Origin: G965212025 sp965237985 | Lineage (GTDB): Bacteria > Pseudomonadota > Gammaproteobacteria > Poriferisulfidales > Oxydemutatoraceae | Direction of reading: 5' to 3' | NCBI GenBank assembly: GCA_965237985.1 | Contig: OZ250161.1 | Location: forward strand, 1,936,501-2,000,500 | DNA: 64,000 bases | Shown here: positions 37,293 to 46,041 of the stretch, piece after piece | How the letters are laid out: each line of letters starts with the position of its first letter | Position numbering within the stretch: position 1 is the first letter of the stretch | Notes under the pieces: generated by a model | Database searches by the model: none | What the model saw: the letters and a program-made list of their open reading frames with translations, nothing else | Told to the model about the DNA's origin: nothing | Position numbers and translations under genes: made by a program

Positions 37293-39719
37293 ATGTCAGT
37301 ACACGCTTTTGAAATTCCGGTGTTGCCTTTGCGGGATGTGGTGATTTTCCCGCACATGGTAGTGCCACTTTTTGTCGGACGGGAACGTTCTGTGAAAGCT
37401 TTGGACATTGCCATGTCCGGAGACAAGCAAATTTTGCTTGTGGCACAGAAAAATGCGGAAGAGGATGCGCCCGGTCCCGAAGATATTTACGAAGTCGGTA
37501 CGATTTCCAGTGTGGTGCAGCTCCTGAAATTGCCGGATAACACGACTAAGGTTTTGGTTGAAGGAGGACAAAGAGCCAAGGTTGAGAGCTACATAGACAA
37601 GACAGATTACCTGGCTGCCAAGGTTTCCATCAGTAAAAAAGAAAGCAGTACTGACGCGCGGAAAAAGAAACAGACCGAGGTGCTCGCCCGCTCGATTCTG
37701 TCACGCTTTACCCAGTATGTGAAACTGAGAAAAAGAGGGTTGAATGATGTTCTGAGCTCGATGAACGGGATAGATAATCCGGAGCAGTTGGGCGACATGG
37801 TTGCTACGCATCTCATGGTGAAAATTGAAGAGAAGCAAAAAGTGCTGGAAAACCCGTGCGTCCATGACCGACTTCGTTTTTTACTGGGCTTGATTGAAAG
37901 CGAAATAGACATGATACAAATTGAGCAACGCATACGTGGGCGCGTGAAAAAACAAATGGAGAAAAGCCAGAGAGAGTACTACCTGAGTGAGCAAATGAAA
38001 GCCATTCAAAAAGAGCTTGGGGGAATGGGTGAAGTCTTTGATGAAAGTGCTGAATATAAAAAGAAGATAGAAAAAGTGGGGATGCCGGCGGCAGTCAAAG
38101 CAAAAGCTTTTGCGGAACTGAGTCGCTTGGGCATGATGTCTGCCTTGTCCGCGGAAGCGACAGTTGTGCGAAATTATCTGGACTGGCTGGTAGGAGTTCC
38201 CTGGAAAAAAAGGACCAAACTGAGGACCAGTCTGGAGCAGGCGGAGAAAATCCTCAATGATGACCATTTCGGCCTGGAGAAAGTGAAAGAACGCATCCTG
38301 GAGCACCTGGCTGTGCAAACCCGTGTCAAAAAAATCAAGGGCCCGATTTTGTGTTTGGTTGGGCCTCCTGGCGTGGGTAAAACTTCTCTGGGTCGTTCCA
38401 TAGCGCGCGCCACGAGCAGAAAATTTGTGCGCATGACACTGGGCGGTGTTCGCGACGAAGCGGAAATTCGTGGTCACCGCAGAACCTACATAGGAGCTTT
38501 GCCTGGAAAACTGGTGCAGAATCTCGCCAAGGTCGGGGTCAACAATCCCCTGTTTTTATTTGATGAACTTGACAAAATGTCAATGGACTTTCGTGGCGAC
38601 CCGGCCTCCGCGCTTTTGGAAGTATTGGATCCGGAACAAAACAGTGCATTTCAGGACCACTACCTGGAAGTGGATTTTGATTTGTCGAACGTCATGTTTG
38701 TTTGTACAGCGAACAGCTTGAATATTCCTTTTCCTTTACTGGACAGAATGGAAGTGATCAAGCTTTCTGGGTACACGGAAGAAGAAAAAATGAATATTGC
38801 CGCTTCGTTTCTGGTCCCCAAGCAAATAAAGGACCATGGCTTGAAAAAAGGGGAATTGGAGTTCACCGGGCCGGCGCTCAGGGACATTATCCGCTACTAC
38901 ACACGCGAAGCAGGTGTGCGGGGCATGGAACGGGAAATTTCCAAAGTCTGCCGCAAAGTTGTGAGAAAAATCCTTGGCGATGCCAAAACAGATTCAGTAC
39001 AGTTGCGACCGGCTTCCCTGGCAAATTTTCTGGGGGTGCGCCGTTATCGTTTCGGCCGCGCCGACAGTGAAGACCGAGTCGGCCAGGTGACCGGTCTGGC
39101 ATGGACTGAAACGGGAGGTGACCTGTTGACGGTTGAAGTGGCAGTGGTTCCCGGCAAAGGCGGGCTGTTGCAAACCGGCCAGTTGGGTTCCGTGATGCAG
39201 GAGTCGGTGAAAGCAGCCATGACAGTGGTCAGGAGTCGCGCGGAGGCCATTGGCATACCCGCCGACTTTCATGAAGAAAGTGATGTGCACGTACACGTAC
39301 CGGAAGGGGCTATTCCGAAGGATGGCCCCAGTGCCGGGGTCACGGTTTGTACCGCATTGGTATCGGCGCTAACGAATATTCCTGCCAATGCCGGCGTGGC
39401 AATGACCGGCGAAATCACTTTGCGTGGCGAGATTTTGCCGATCGGGGGACTTAAAGAGAAATTACTTGCGGCTTTGCGCGGTGGTGTCAAAACCGTTTTG
39501 ATACCCAGTGAGAACAATAAAGATTTGAAAGAGATTCCCAAACAGATTCTTCGCAAATTGAATGTGATCAGTGTGCGCTGGTTCGAGGAAGTTCTGGATA
39601 TTGCACTTTTGAGGAATCCAGAAGTTGTTGTTACACAAAAGGAAGTTTCTGAAGGACAGCTGGAAGTGAAAAGTAAAAGCAAAAGACCATCAGGAGCAAA
39701 GGTCCCATCAAGACACTGA
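37293..39719 (+). CDS. lon: ATP-dependent protease Lon
   Basis: Lon degrades misfolded and regulatory proteins, and in several pathogens controls T3SS regulators. The 808-residue protein has the N-terminal LonN domain (IPVLPLRDVVIFPHMVVPLF), Walker A GPPGVGKTSLG from about 357, Walker B PLFLFDELDKM, and the Ser-Lys dyad: Ser680 in PKDGPSAGVT and Lys723 in GGLKEKLLAA. Start ATG 37293 has the site aggggag. Length and motifs are typical. Its proposed specificity factor HspQ is at 9.2 kb. Confidence 0.97.
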   Translation: MSVHAFEIPVLPLRDVVIFPHMVVPLFVGRERSVKALDIAMSGDKQILLVAQKNAEEDAPGPEDIYEVGTISSVVQLLKLPDNTTKVLVEGGQRAKVESYIDKTDYLAAKVSISKKESSTDARKKKQTEVLARSILSRFTQYVKLRKRGLNDVLSSMNGIDNPEQLGDMVATHLMVKIEEKQKVLENPCVHDRLRFLLGLIESEIDMIQIEQRIRGRVKKQMEKSQREYYLSEQMKAIQKELGGMGEVFDESAEYKKKIEKVGMPAAVKAKAFAELSRLGMMSALSAEATVVRNYLDWLVGVPWKKRTKLRTSLEQAEKILNDDHFGLEKVKERILEHLAVQTRVKKIKGPILCLVGPPGVGKTSLGRSIARATSRKFVRMTLGGVRDEAEIRGHRRTYIGALPGKLVQNLAKVGVNNPLFLFDELDKMSMDFRGDPASALLEVLDPEQNSAFQDHYLEVDFDLSNVMFVCTANSLNIPFPLLDRMEVIKLSGYTEEEKMNIAASFLVPKQIKDHGLKKGELEFTGPALRDIIRYYTREAGVRGMEREISKVCRKVVRKILGDAKTDSVQLRPASLANFLGVRRYRFGRADSEDRVGQVTGLAWTETGGDLLTVEVAVVPGKGGLLQTGQLGSVMQESVKAAMTVVRSRAEAIGIPADFHEESDVHVHVPEGAIPKDGPSAGVTVCTALVSALTNIPANAGVAMTGEITLRGEILPIGGLKEKLLAALRGGVKTVLIPSENNKDLKEIPKQILRKLNVISVRWFEEVLDIALLRNPEVVVTQKEVSEGQLEVKSKSKRPSGAKVPSRH

Positions 39720-39770
39720 GCGCTTTGGCGATTTTGAAATAAGTTCGGTATTTTACCGATACATTAGGAT

Positions 39771-39886
39771 GTAGAAATTCAGACTTGATCTGACAGTTAC
39801 CCGTTTATCTGTAGAAATTCAGACTTGATCTGACAGTTACCCGTTTATCAGCAACCGACTGTCAGATTGGGTCTAAACTTCTATAC
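39771..39886. repeat. 40-bp direct repeat with inverted third arm
   Basis: gtagaaattcagacttgatc and the following 20 bases occur twice in tandem (39771-39810 and 39811-39849). A degenerate reverse complement (gactgtcagattgggtctaa onward) lies at 39857-39886. The pattern suits the end of a lost IS or a MITE-like hairpin, sitting between the convergent lon and dksA genes. Confidence 0.8.
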
Positions 39887-39928
39887 TTTAGGAGATGTCG
39901 GGCTTTTTTGGGGCTGAGTTGAACAGCA

Positions 39929-42139
39929 TCAGGTCATCCTGCTTCCCCTTTCAAGTCGTTCCTTGTAAATTTTGCAATCAATGCAAAGCATTGAGGTTGG
40001 CCTGGCCTCCAGGCGTTCAGTTCCTATTTTCTTCCCGCATTCCCGGCAGTACCCGTAAGTACCTTCCGCCAGGCTTTTCAAGGCAAGGTCAACCATTCTA
40101 ATCAGTTGGGTTTCTCTGCCTCTTGTTCGTAGCTCGAGGCGAAATTTTTCTTCATGAGAGGCACGGTCAGCATCGTCGGAAAAACTTGCCGGGTCCCTTT
40201 GCAAGTGTTCCAAAGGTCGGTTGGATTCTTCTATGAGACGTTCCTTCATGTCTGTCAACGCATTTAGAAAACGTTTTTGCGCTCTCTTTCCTATGTAGCT
40301 TGCTGTTCTTTGTCGCCTAGCTTTCCTGCTGAGAGATTTTCCGAGCTCTGCTTCTGTGGTGACTTTTTTTTCAGGCTGACTGGTCGCTGGCACTTTTTTG
40401 ATGGCGGCTGAAGCCTTTTTGGGTTTCGGCACTTTGGTTGCTGCTTCAGGGGATGTCGGGCTTTTTCGGGTCCGACTGGTCGCTGGCACCTTTCCGGTGG
40501 CGGCTGAAGCCTTTTTGGGTTTCGGCACTTTGGTTGCTGCTTCAGGGGATGTCGGGCTTTTTCGGGGCCGACCGGCTGTCAGTGCTTTTCCGGCGGTGGC
40601 TGAAGCTCTTTTGGGTTTCGGTGCTTTGGTTGGCGCTTCAGGGGATGTCGCGCTTTTTCGGGGTCGACCGGCTGTCAGTGCTTTTCCGGCGGCGGCTGAA
40701 GCCTTTTTGGGCTTTGGTGCTTTGCTTGCCGCTTCAGGGGATGTCGTACTTTTTCGGGGCCGACCGGTTGTCAGTGCTTTTCCGGTGGCGGCTGAAGTCT
40801 TTTTGGGCTTTGACGCTTTGGTTGTCGCTTCAGGGGATGTCGTGCTTTCTCGGGGCTGACTGGCTGTTAGTGCTTTTCCGGCGGTGGCTGAAGTCTTTTT
40901 GGGTTTCGGCGCTTTGTTTGCCACTTCAGGGGCTGTCGTGCTTTTTCGGGGCCGACTGGTCGCTGGCGCCTTTCCGGCGGCGGCTGAAGTCTTTTTGGGT
41001 TTTGGCGCTTTGCTTGCCGTTTCAGGGGATGTCGTACTTTTTCGGGGCCGACCGGTTGTCAGTGCTTTTCCGGTGGCGGCTGAAGTCTTTTTGGGTTTTG
41101 GCGCTTTGCTTGCCGTTTCAGGGGATGTCGTACTTTTTCGGGGCCGACCGGTTGTCAGTGCTTTTCCGGTGGCGGCTGAAGTCTTTTTGGGTTTTGGTGC
41201 TTTGATTGGTGCTTCAGGAGATGTCGTACTTTTTCGGGGCTGACTGGCTGTTAGTGCTTTTCCGGTGGCGGCTGAAGCCTTTTTGGGTTTTGGTGCTTTG
41301 GTTGCCGCTTTAGGAGATGTCGTACTTTTTCGGGGCTGACTGGCTGTCAGTGCTTTTCCGGCGGCGGCTGATGCCTTTTTGGGTTTCGGTGCTTTGGTTG
41401 CCGCTTTAGGAGATGTCGTACTTTTTCGGGGCTGACTGGCTGTCAGTGCTTTTCCGGCGGCGGCCGAAGTCTTTTTGGGCTTTGGCACTTTGGTTGCCGC
41501 TTCAGGGGATGTCGTGCTTTTTCGGGGCTGACTGGTCGCCGGCGCTTTTCCGGCGGCGGCTGAAGCTTTTTTAGGTTTCGGCGCTTTGGTTGCCGCTTCA
41601 GGAGATGTCGGGCTTTTTCGGGGCTGACCGGCTGTCAGTGCTTTTCTGGTGGCGGCTGAAGTCTTTTTGGGCTTTGGCGCTTTGCTTGCCGCTTCAGGCG
41701 ATGTCGGGCTTTTTCGGGGCTGACTGGTCGCCGGCGCTTTTCCGGCGGCGGCTGAAGTTTTTTTGGGTTTCGGTGCTTTGCTTGCCGTTTCAGGGGATGT
41801 CGTGCTTTTTCGGGGTCGACCGGCTGTCAGTGCTTTTCCGGCGGCGGCTGAAGTTTTTTTGGGTTTCGGTGCTTTGCTTGCCGCTTCAGGGGATGTCGTA
41901 CTTTTTCGGGGCCGACCAGCTGTCAGTGCTTTTCCGGTGGCGGCTGAAGTCTTTTTGGGTTTCGGCGCTTTGGTTGGCGCTTCAGGGGATGTCGGGCTTT
42001 TTCGGGGCCGACCGGCTATCAGTGCTTTTCCGGCGGTGGCTGAAGCCTTTTTGGGTTTCGGCGCTTTGGTTGCCGCTTCAGGCGAGAAGACTTTTGCTGC
42101 CCGTAATTTCCTGGCTTGGGTGGGGGGTGCTTTTTCCAT
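39929..42139 (-). CDS. dksA: DksA-type RNA polymerase-binding protein with giant repeat tail
   Basis: DksA binds the RNA polymerase secondary channel and, with ppGpp, resets transcription. The last ~140 residues are the DksA module: a coiled coil with ALTDMKERLIEESNRPLEHL and SDDADRASHEEKFRLELRTR, then the four-Cys zinc finger GYCRECGKKIG...LCIDCK. In front lies a ~575-residue tail of about 18 repeats of 32 residues (unit like KAPKPKKTSAATGKALTAGR then PRKSTTSPEAAS), basic and probably disordered, like histone H1/AlgP-type tails. Shorter Lys/Ala tails are common on betaproteobacterial DksA; this one is far longer. The tail may bind nucleic acid. Possible alternative: a DksA paralogue rather than the main DksA. 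Confidence 0.85.
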   Translation of the reverse strand: MEKAPPTQARKLRAAKVFSPEAATKAPKPKKASATAGKALIAGRPRKSPTSPEAPTKAPKPKKTSAATGKALTAGRPRKSTTSPEAASKAPKPKKTSAAAGKALTAGRPRKSTTSPETASKAPKPKKTSAAAGKAPATSQPRKSPTSPEAASKAPKPKKTSAATRKALTAGQPRKSPTSPEAATKAPKPKKASAAAGKAPATSQPRKSTTSPEAATKVPKPKKTSAAAGKALTASQPRKSTTSPKAATKAPKPKKASAAAGKALTASQPRKSTTSPKAATKAPKPKKASAATGKALTASQPRKSTTSPEAPIKAPKPKKTSAATGKALTTGRPRKSTTSPETASKAPKPKKTSAATGKALTTGRPRKSTTSPETASKAPKPKKTSAAAGKAPATSRPRKSTTAPEVANKAPKPKKTSATAGKALTASQPRESTTSPEATTKASKPKKTSAATGKALTTGRPRKSTTSPEAASKAPKPKKASAAAGKALTAGRPRKSATSPEAPTKAPKPKRASATAGKALTAGRPRKSPTSPEAATKVPKPKKASAATGKVPATSRTRKSPTSPEAATKVPKPKKASAAIKKVPATSQPEKKVTTEAELGKSLSRKARRQRTASYIGKRAQKRFLNALTDMKERLIEESNRPLEHLQRDPASFSDDADRASHEEKFRLELRTRGRETQLIRMVDLALKSLAEGTYGYCRECGKKIGTERLEARPTSMLCIDCKIYKERLERGSRMT
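40350..42075 (-). repeat. 96-bp coding repeats in dksA (about 18 units)
   Basis: The string ctttttcgggg recurs every 96 bases on the plus strand (for example 40461 and 40557). Each unit encodes 32 residues, so gain or loss of units stays in frame. Units differ by several substitutions, giving two sub-types (KALTAGRPRKS and KAPATSQPRKS) that alternate irregularly. Confidence 0.95.
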
Positions 42140-42222
42140 GGCTTACGTTGCTTGAGAATAAAATCCGTCCTTATACCAATAAAAACGCGAAGATGCAACA
42201 CATCATCAGGGGTGGGTGTGCA

Positions 42223-43632
42223 CTAAAGAGATGCTTTTTCCGGTTTTTTGCTTTTTATGGTTGCATCTAGTTTCCCTTTGCCAAGTTGCAAGGAAATGTC
42301 TTCACCTGTTTCCACGTCTGTCGTAGACTTGATGACCGTCCCGTTTTTTTTCGTAGCCAGTGCATAACCACGTTTCAAAATTGCCAAAGGACTTGCGGAC
42401 CGCATCCCCGTTTCAGTTTTGTTAAGCCGGAGATTGGCTGAGTGCAAAATATCTTGCACGGCGTGAGACAGACGGTGCATGTAGTCCTTGTTTTGTGTGC
42501 TGTGCCGCAGCATTTCCATGGCTGGTGAGCAAATTTGAAGTTTTTCCAAGAGGCTGGACAAGCGGCTTTTTTCAGCATTCAGCACGCCCGAGGTGGCAAA
42601 TTCAAAGCGAGCCGATAGTTCGTCGGTTTTTTGTTTTAACTGTTCAATGTTCCTTAAAGGATGTAATCCCCGCAGTTGGGCAGCGAGAACTTTCACCACC
42701 CCGTGTTTTTCAGTCAGCACCTGCGACAGGGTATGTTGCAACCGGCTGACCGCAACCAGTAATTGTTCATGAAAAGCTTTCTGTTCAGGACAAACCAGTT
42801 CCGCCGATGCCGTGGGAGTAGCAGCGCGCAAGTCCGAGACAAAATCGCAAATCGTGAAATCAGTTTGATGGCCGACACCCGAAATCACCGGTATTTTGGA
42901 AATTGCTATTTGGCGGGCAAGTTTTTCCTCATTGAAACATTGCAGGTCTTCAGCGTCGCCGCCACCTCTGGCAATGATCAATACCTCGCATTCCATTCGT
43001 CTGTTGGCAGTTTCCACGGCTTTACACAGCTCAGCGAGAGCAGCGGCCCCTTGAACAGCAGCAGGGTAAAGAATTAACCGGATGGATGGGAAGCGTCTGC
43101 GGCAAGTACTGATGATGTCCTGTATGACCGATCCTTTTGCTGAGCTGATGATGCCGATGGCACTGGGAAATGTGGGAAGTTTTCGTTTGCGGGATGGATC
43201 AAACAATCCTTCAGCCTGGAGCTTTTTTTTGAGTTGCTCAAATTTTTCATGCAAAGCACCGCTCCCGCTTTTTCTCATGGATTCGATTTTTAGTTGAAAT
43301 TGTCCCCGCGGTTCGTACAGTTCCACTTTCGCGTATACGCAGACCTCCAATCCCTTTTTAGGGACAAAGTTCAGTCGCAGATTCTGCTCACGAAACATGA
43401 CGCAGCGGACTTGGCAACGAGTGTCTTTCAACGTGAAATAAGCATGTCCTGAGGCTGCGCGCAGGTAATCGGAAATTTCGCCCTTGACTTGTATCACGGA
43501 GAATTGGCGATTCAGGTGCATCCGCACTTGCGAATTCAACTCGGAGACCGAATATACCGCTTCAGATTCCGACAGTGTGTGCCCGTCTGTGCGTCTTGGA
43601 TATGGTTCAAGCAATGTCGTATTTCCTGTCAT
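42223..43632 (-). CDS. xseA: Exodeoxyribonuclease VII large subunit
   Basis: XseA, with XseB, degrades single-stranded DNA in both directions. The 469-residue protein has an N-terminal OB-fold (QFSVIQVKGEISDYLRAASG then HAYFTLKD), the catalytic region with FPSAIGIISSAKGSVIQDI, LIIARGGGDAEDLQCFNEE and SGVGHQTDFTICDFVSDLRA, and a C-terminal coiled coil ending ILKRGYALATKKNGTVI. xseB is not beside it. The start at 43632 gives ~20 residues before the OB-fold. Confidence 0.95.
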   Translation of the reverse strand: MTGNTTLLEPYPRRTDGHTLSESEAVYSVSELNSQVRMHLNRQFSVIQVKGEISDYLRAASGHAYFTLKDTRCQVRCVMFREQNLRLNFVPKKGLEVCVYAKVELYEPRGQFQLKIESMRKSGSGALHEKFEQLKKKLQAEGLFDPSRKRKLPTFPSAIGIISSAKGSVIQDIISTCRRRFPSIRLILYPAAVQGAAALAELCKAVETANRRMECEVLIIARGGGDAEDLQCFNEEKLARQIAISKIPVISGVGHQTDFTICDFVSDLRAATPTASAELVCPEQKAFHEQLLVAVSRLQHTLSQVLTEKHGVVKVLAAQLRGLHPLRNIEQLKQKTDELSARFEFATSGVLNAEKSRLSSLLEKLQICSPAMEMLRHSTQNKDYMHRLSHAVQDILHSANLRLNKTETGMRSASPLAILKRGYALATKKNGTVIKSTTDVETGEDISLQLGKGKLDATIKSKKPEKASL

Positions 43633-44147
43633 GACGGTTGGCCATCTATAAGCAATATGCAGAAGCGTGGAGCAACTCGGCGGCGGGTTCCTTTCAGCGC
43701 GGTGGTCTGAAATGTTTTCATCGTTTCTGTTTGAGGTCTTGGCGAAACTCCTGTTTCGTCCACGCCGTTGTCGAACCCTTGCCAGGCCCCGAACTTCGAC
43801 CAGTGCGGCTCGCTCAGTTCCTGATAGAGAGTCTGCCCATTATAAAACTGAAAGTGTCCGGTGAGGCTTGTGTTGCCGCACTTGCTCCCATGCAGGCCTG
43901 TTCTTTACATTTGAGCGACTGGCACAGGTGAGCAGTGTTGATGTCCTGTTGCACCCACCGATTTTCAGCGGGGGAGGATTGGATTGGTTTTTCGGACCTG
44001 TTCTGCCAGCGGGGCACGCCGGTGACGCCTGTCGGGCTGGGTGTTTCTGCGTTGTCAAGTCGTGCTTCTATCTTGCGGAACAGCCCTTGTTCTTGACTGA
44101 AAAGCCAGTATTTAGCGCGTTGCCATCTAGTCTGCCACACGCAGTGC
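43633..44147. other. Intergenic between xseA and guaB, nothing recognised
   Basis: About 510 bases between divergent genes. Short open frames occur on both strands, but none shows a family pattern. It should contain both promoters. Confidence 0.4.
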
Positions 44148-44153
44148 TATAAT
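44148..44153 (+). promoter_or_regulatory. Possible -10 box of guaB
   Basis: TATAAT lies 75 bases before the guaB ATG. No clear -35 box at the standard spacing, so this is tentative. Confidence 0.3.
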
Positions 44154-44228
44154 CACCTCCCCGAGGCGTGCTGAAATATGGCGTGGCAGTATCGAGCACG
44201 TTGATTTTGGGGCACAACACTTCCCGCA

Positions 44229-45698
44229 ATGAGAGACTTGAAAGAATTTTCTGAAGCATTGACGTTTGACGATGTATTGATCAAGCCAGGCTACTCTGAG
44301 TTTTCTCCGGCAAACGTGGTAATACGAACTTCCCTGACGGAAGAAATTTCTCTTGAGGTTCCCTTGCTTTCCGCGGCCATGGACACGGTTACGGAGGCCC
44401 CCCTGGCCATTGCGCTTGCCCAGGAAGGAGGATTGGGGGTGGTGCACCGCAATATGGAGATTGAAAAACAGGTGGAGCACGTGCGGCGGGTCAAGAAGTT
44501 TGAAAGCGGTGTGATCATGGACCCCATTACAGTTTCACCGGATATTTCCGTAAAAGAAGCCATTGAAACCACGAACAAATATGGTATTTCCGGATTACCG
44601 GTTGTGGTGGGAGAATGCTTGGTCGGCATCGTGACTCGCCGTGACCTGCGGTTTGTCGCGAATCTGGATGATCCAGTTACCAGTGTGATGACGCCCGGAG
44701 AAAAACTGGTAACCGTATCGGAGAACGCTACGCGTTTTCAAATTGAGTGCGCGTTGCATGAGCACCGGCTGGAAAGGGTGCTGGTTGTCAATAAAGATTT
44801 CGAGTTGTGTGGGATGGTCACGGTAAAAGACATTCGAAAATCGACGGAACACCCTCTTGCTTCCAAAGACGCGTCAGGACGTTTGCGGGTCGGAGCGGCA
44901 GTGGGAACCGGTGAAGAAGCTTGTCGACGGGTCGCCAGTCTGATCGAATCAGGAGTGGATGTTATTTTTATCGACACCGCCCACGGTCACTCAAAAATGG
45001 TGCTGGATACCGTTCGTGAGCTTCGCGAGACGTATTCGGACATGCAACTGGTGGTGGGAAATATCGCCACCGAAGAAGCGGCTGTCGCTTTGGCGACCTT
45101 GGGAGTGGATGCCGTAAAAGTTGGCATCGGCCCGGGCTCCATATGTACTACCCGGGTGGTTTCTGGGATAGGAGTCCCGCAAATCACTGCCATTCGGGAT
45201 GTGTCCCACGCTTTGAAGAATGAAAAGATTCGTGTCATCTCTGACGGCGGTGTCCGCTTTTCCGGAGATGCGGCAAAAGCCATTGCGGCTGGTGCCCACT
45301 CGATTATGATTGGCGGTTTATTTGCCGGCACACAGGAAGCTCCCGGTCTCGTGGACACGCACCAGGGGCGCGCTTACAAAGCATACCGTGGCATGGGGTC
45401 GGTGGCGGCAATGCTCAGCGGTTCCAGTTCCAGGTATTTCCAAGATGCGAGGGTGGGGGCGAAAAAACTTGTTCCCGAGGGAGTGGAGGGCCGTGTCCCC
45501 TACCGCGGGCCCTTGAAAGATGTAGTCCACAACCTGGTCGGTGGAATTCGTGCCGGCCTGGGTTACGCAGGTTGTGCCGACATTGAGGCAATGCGCAGAC
45601 GTTGTGGCTTTATTCGAGTGACGCAGGCCGGTCTGGAAGAAGGGCATGTTCACGGGGTGGATATCACGCACGAAGCGCCCAATTACCCCTTTGATTGA
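44229..45698 (+). CDS. guaB: IMP dehydrogenase
   Basis: GuaB oxidises IMP to XMP, the committed step to GMP. The 489-residue protein has the TIM barrel with two CBS domains inserted at about 95-205 (MDPITVSPDISVKEAIE and SVMTPGEKLVTVSENAT). The catalytic loop GPGSICTTRVVSG has Cys306; ISDGGVRFSGDAAKAIAAGA and the flap SSRYFQD complete the site. It starts ATG 44229. guaA follows 343 bases later, the usual order. Confidence 0.97.
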   Translation: MRDLKEFSEALTFDDVLIKPGYSEFSPANVVIRTSLTEEISLEVPLLSAAMDTVTEAPLAIALAQEGGLGVVHRNMEIEKQVEHVRRVKKFESGVIMDPITVSPDISVKEAIETTNKYGISGLPVVVGECLVGIVTRRDLRFVANLDDPVTSVMTPGEKLVTVSENATRFQIECALHEHRLERVLVVNKDFELCGMVTVKDIRKSTEHPLASKDASGRLRVGAAVGTGEEACRRVASLIESGVDVIFIDTAHGHSKMVLDTVRELRETYSDMQLVVGNIATEEAAVALATLGVDAVKVGIGPGSICTTRVVSGIGVPQITAIRDVSHALKNEKIRVISDGGVRFSGDAAKAIAAGAHSIMIGGLFAGTQEAPGLVDTHQGRAYKAYRGMGSVAAMLSGSSSRYFQDARVGAKKLVPEGVEGRVPYRGPLKDVVHNLVGGIRAGLGYAGCADIEAMRRRCGFIRVTQAGLEEGHVHGVDITHEAPNYPFD

Positions 45699-45771
45699 CA
45701 GCTTGTGTGCGCTGTTTCAATCAGTACCGCCATATTTCACGCGGCAAAAAGGTTGGTATAACCTTCGTTCC

Positions 45772-45816
45772 TTTCCAGGTTTTCCAGGTTTTCCAGGTTT
45801 TCCAGGTTTTCCAGGT
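45772..45816. repeat. 9-bp microsatellite (tttccaggt)x5
   Basis: Five perfect head-to-tail copies of a 9-base unit in the guaB-guaA spacer, 74 bases after the guaB stop. In one plus-strand frame it encodes FQV repeats, but the frame has no start signals or homology. Confidence 0.95.
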
Positions 45817-45987
45817 CGACCGGACAGCAAGGCACGGAAAACTATTCAAGCTCACTGGATTATTCAAATTTCTCTTAAAATGTCCCCCTGTTTTTCATAA
45901 TCATCCCGCCAGAGCGTTTATTCACCGGCATTGTCTGGCAACCCAGAGTCCAAGGGTGTTGACACCGCCAAGCTTCGAATCCCTTTG

Positions 45988-46033
45988 CCCCCTGTTCCTG
46001 TTCTTTGAGAAAAGGTTTCTGCAAAACAGGGGG
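45988..46033 (+). promoter_or_regulatory. Hairpin over the guaA ribosome site
   Basis: ccccctgtt (45988-45996) and aacaggggg (46025-46033) are perfect 9-base complements with a 28-base loop. The 3' arm contains the G-run that would be the guaA ribosome site, nine bases before the GTG at 46042, so the stem could hide it. Confidence 0.5.
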
Positions 46034-46041
46034 TCCTGGCA

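Noticed and set aside
40398..42270. Hydrophobic-looking plus-strand repeat proteins opposite dksA
   Set aside because: They are shadows of the 96-bp coding repeat; the DksA zinc finger and coiled coil fix the minus strand as coding.
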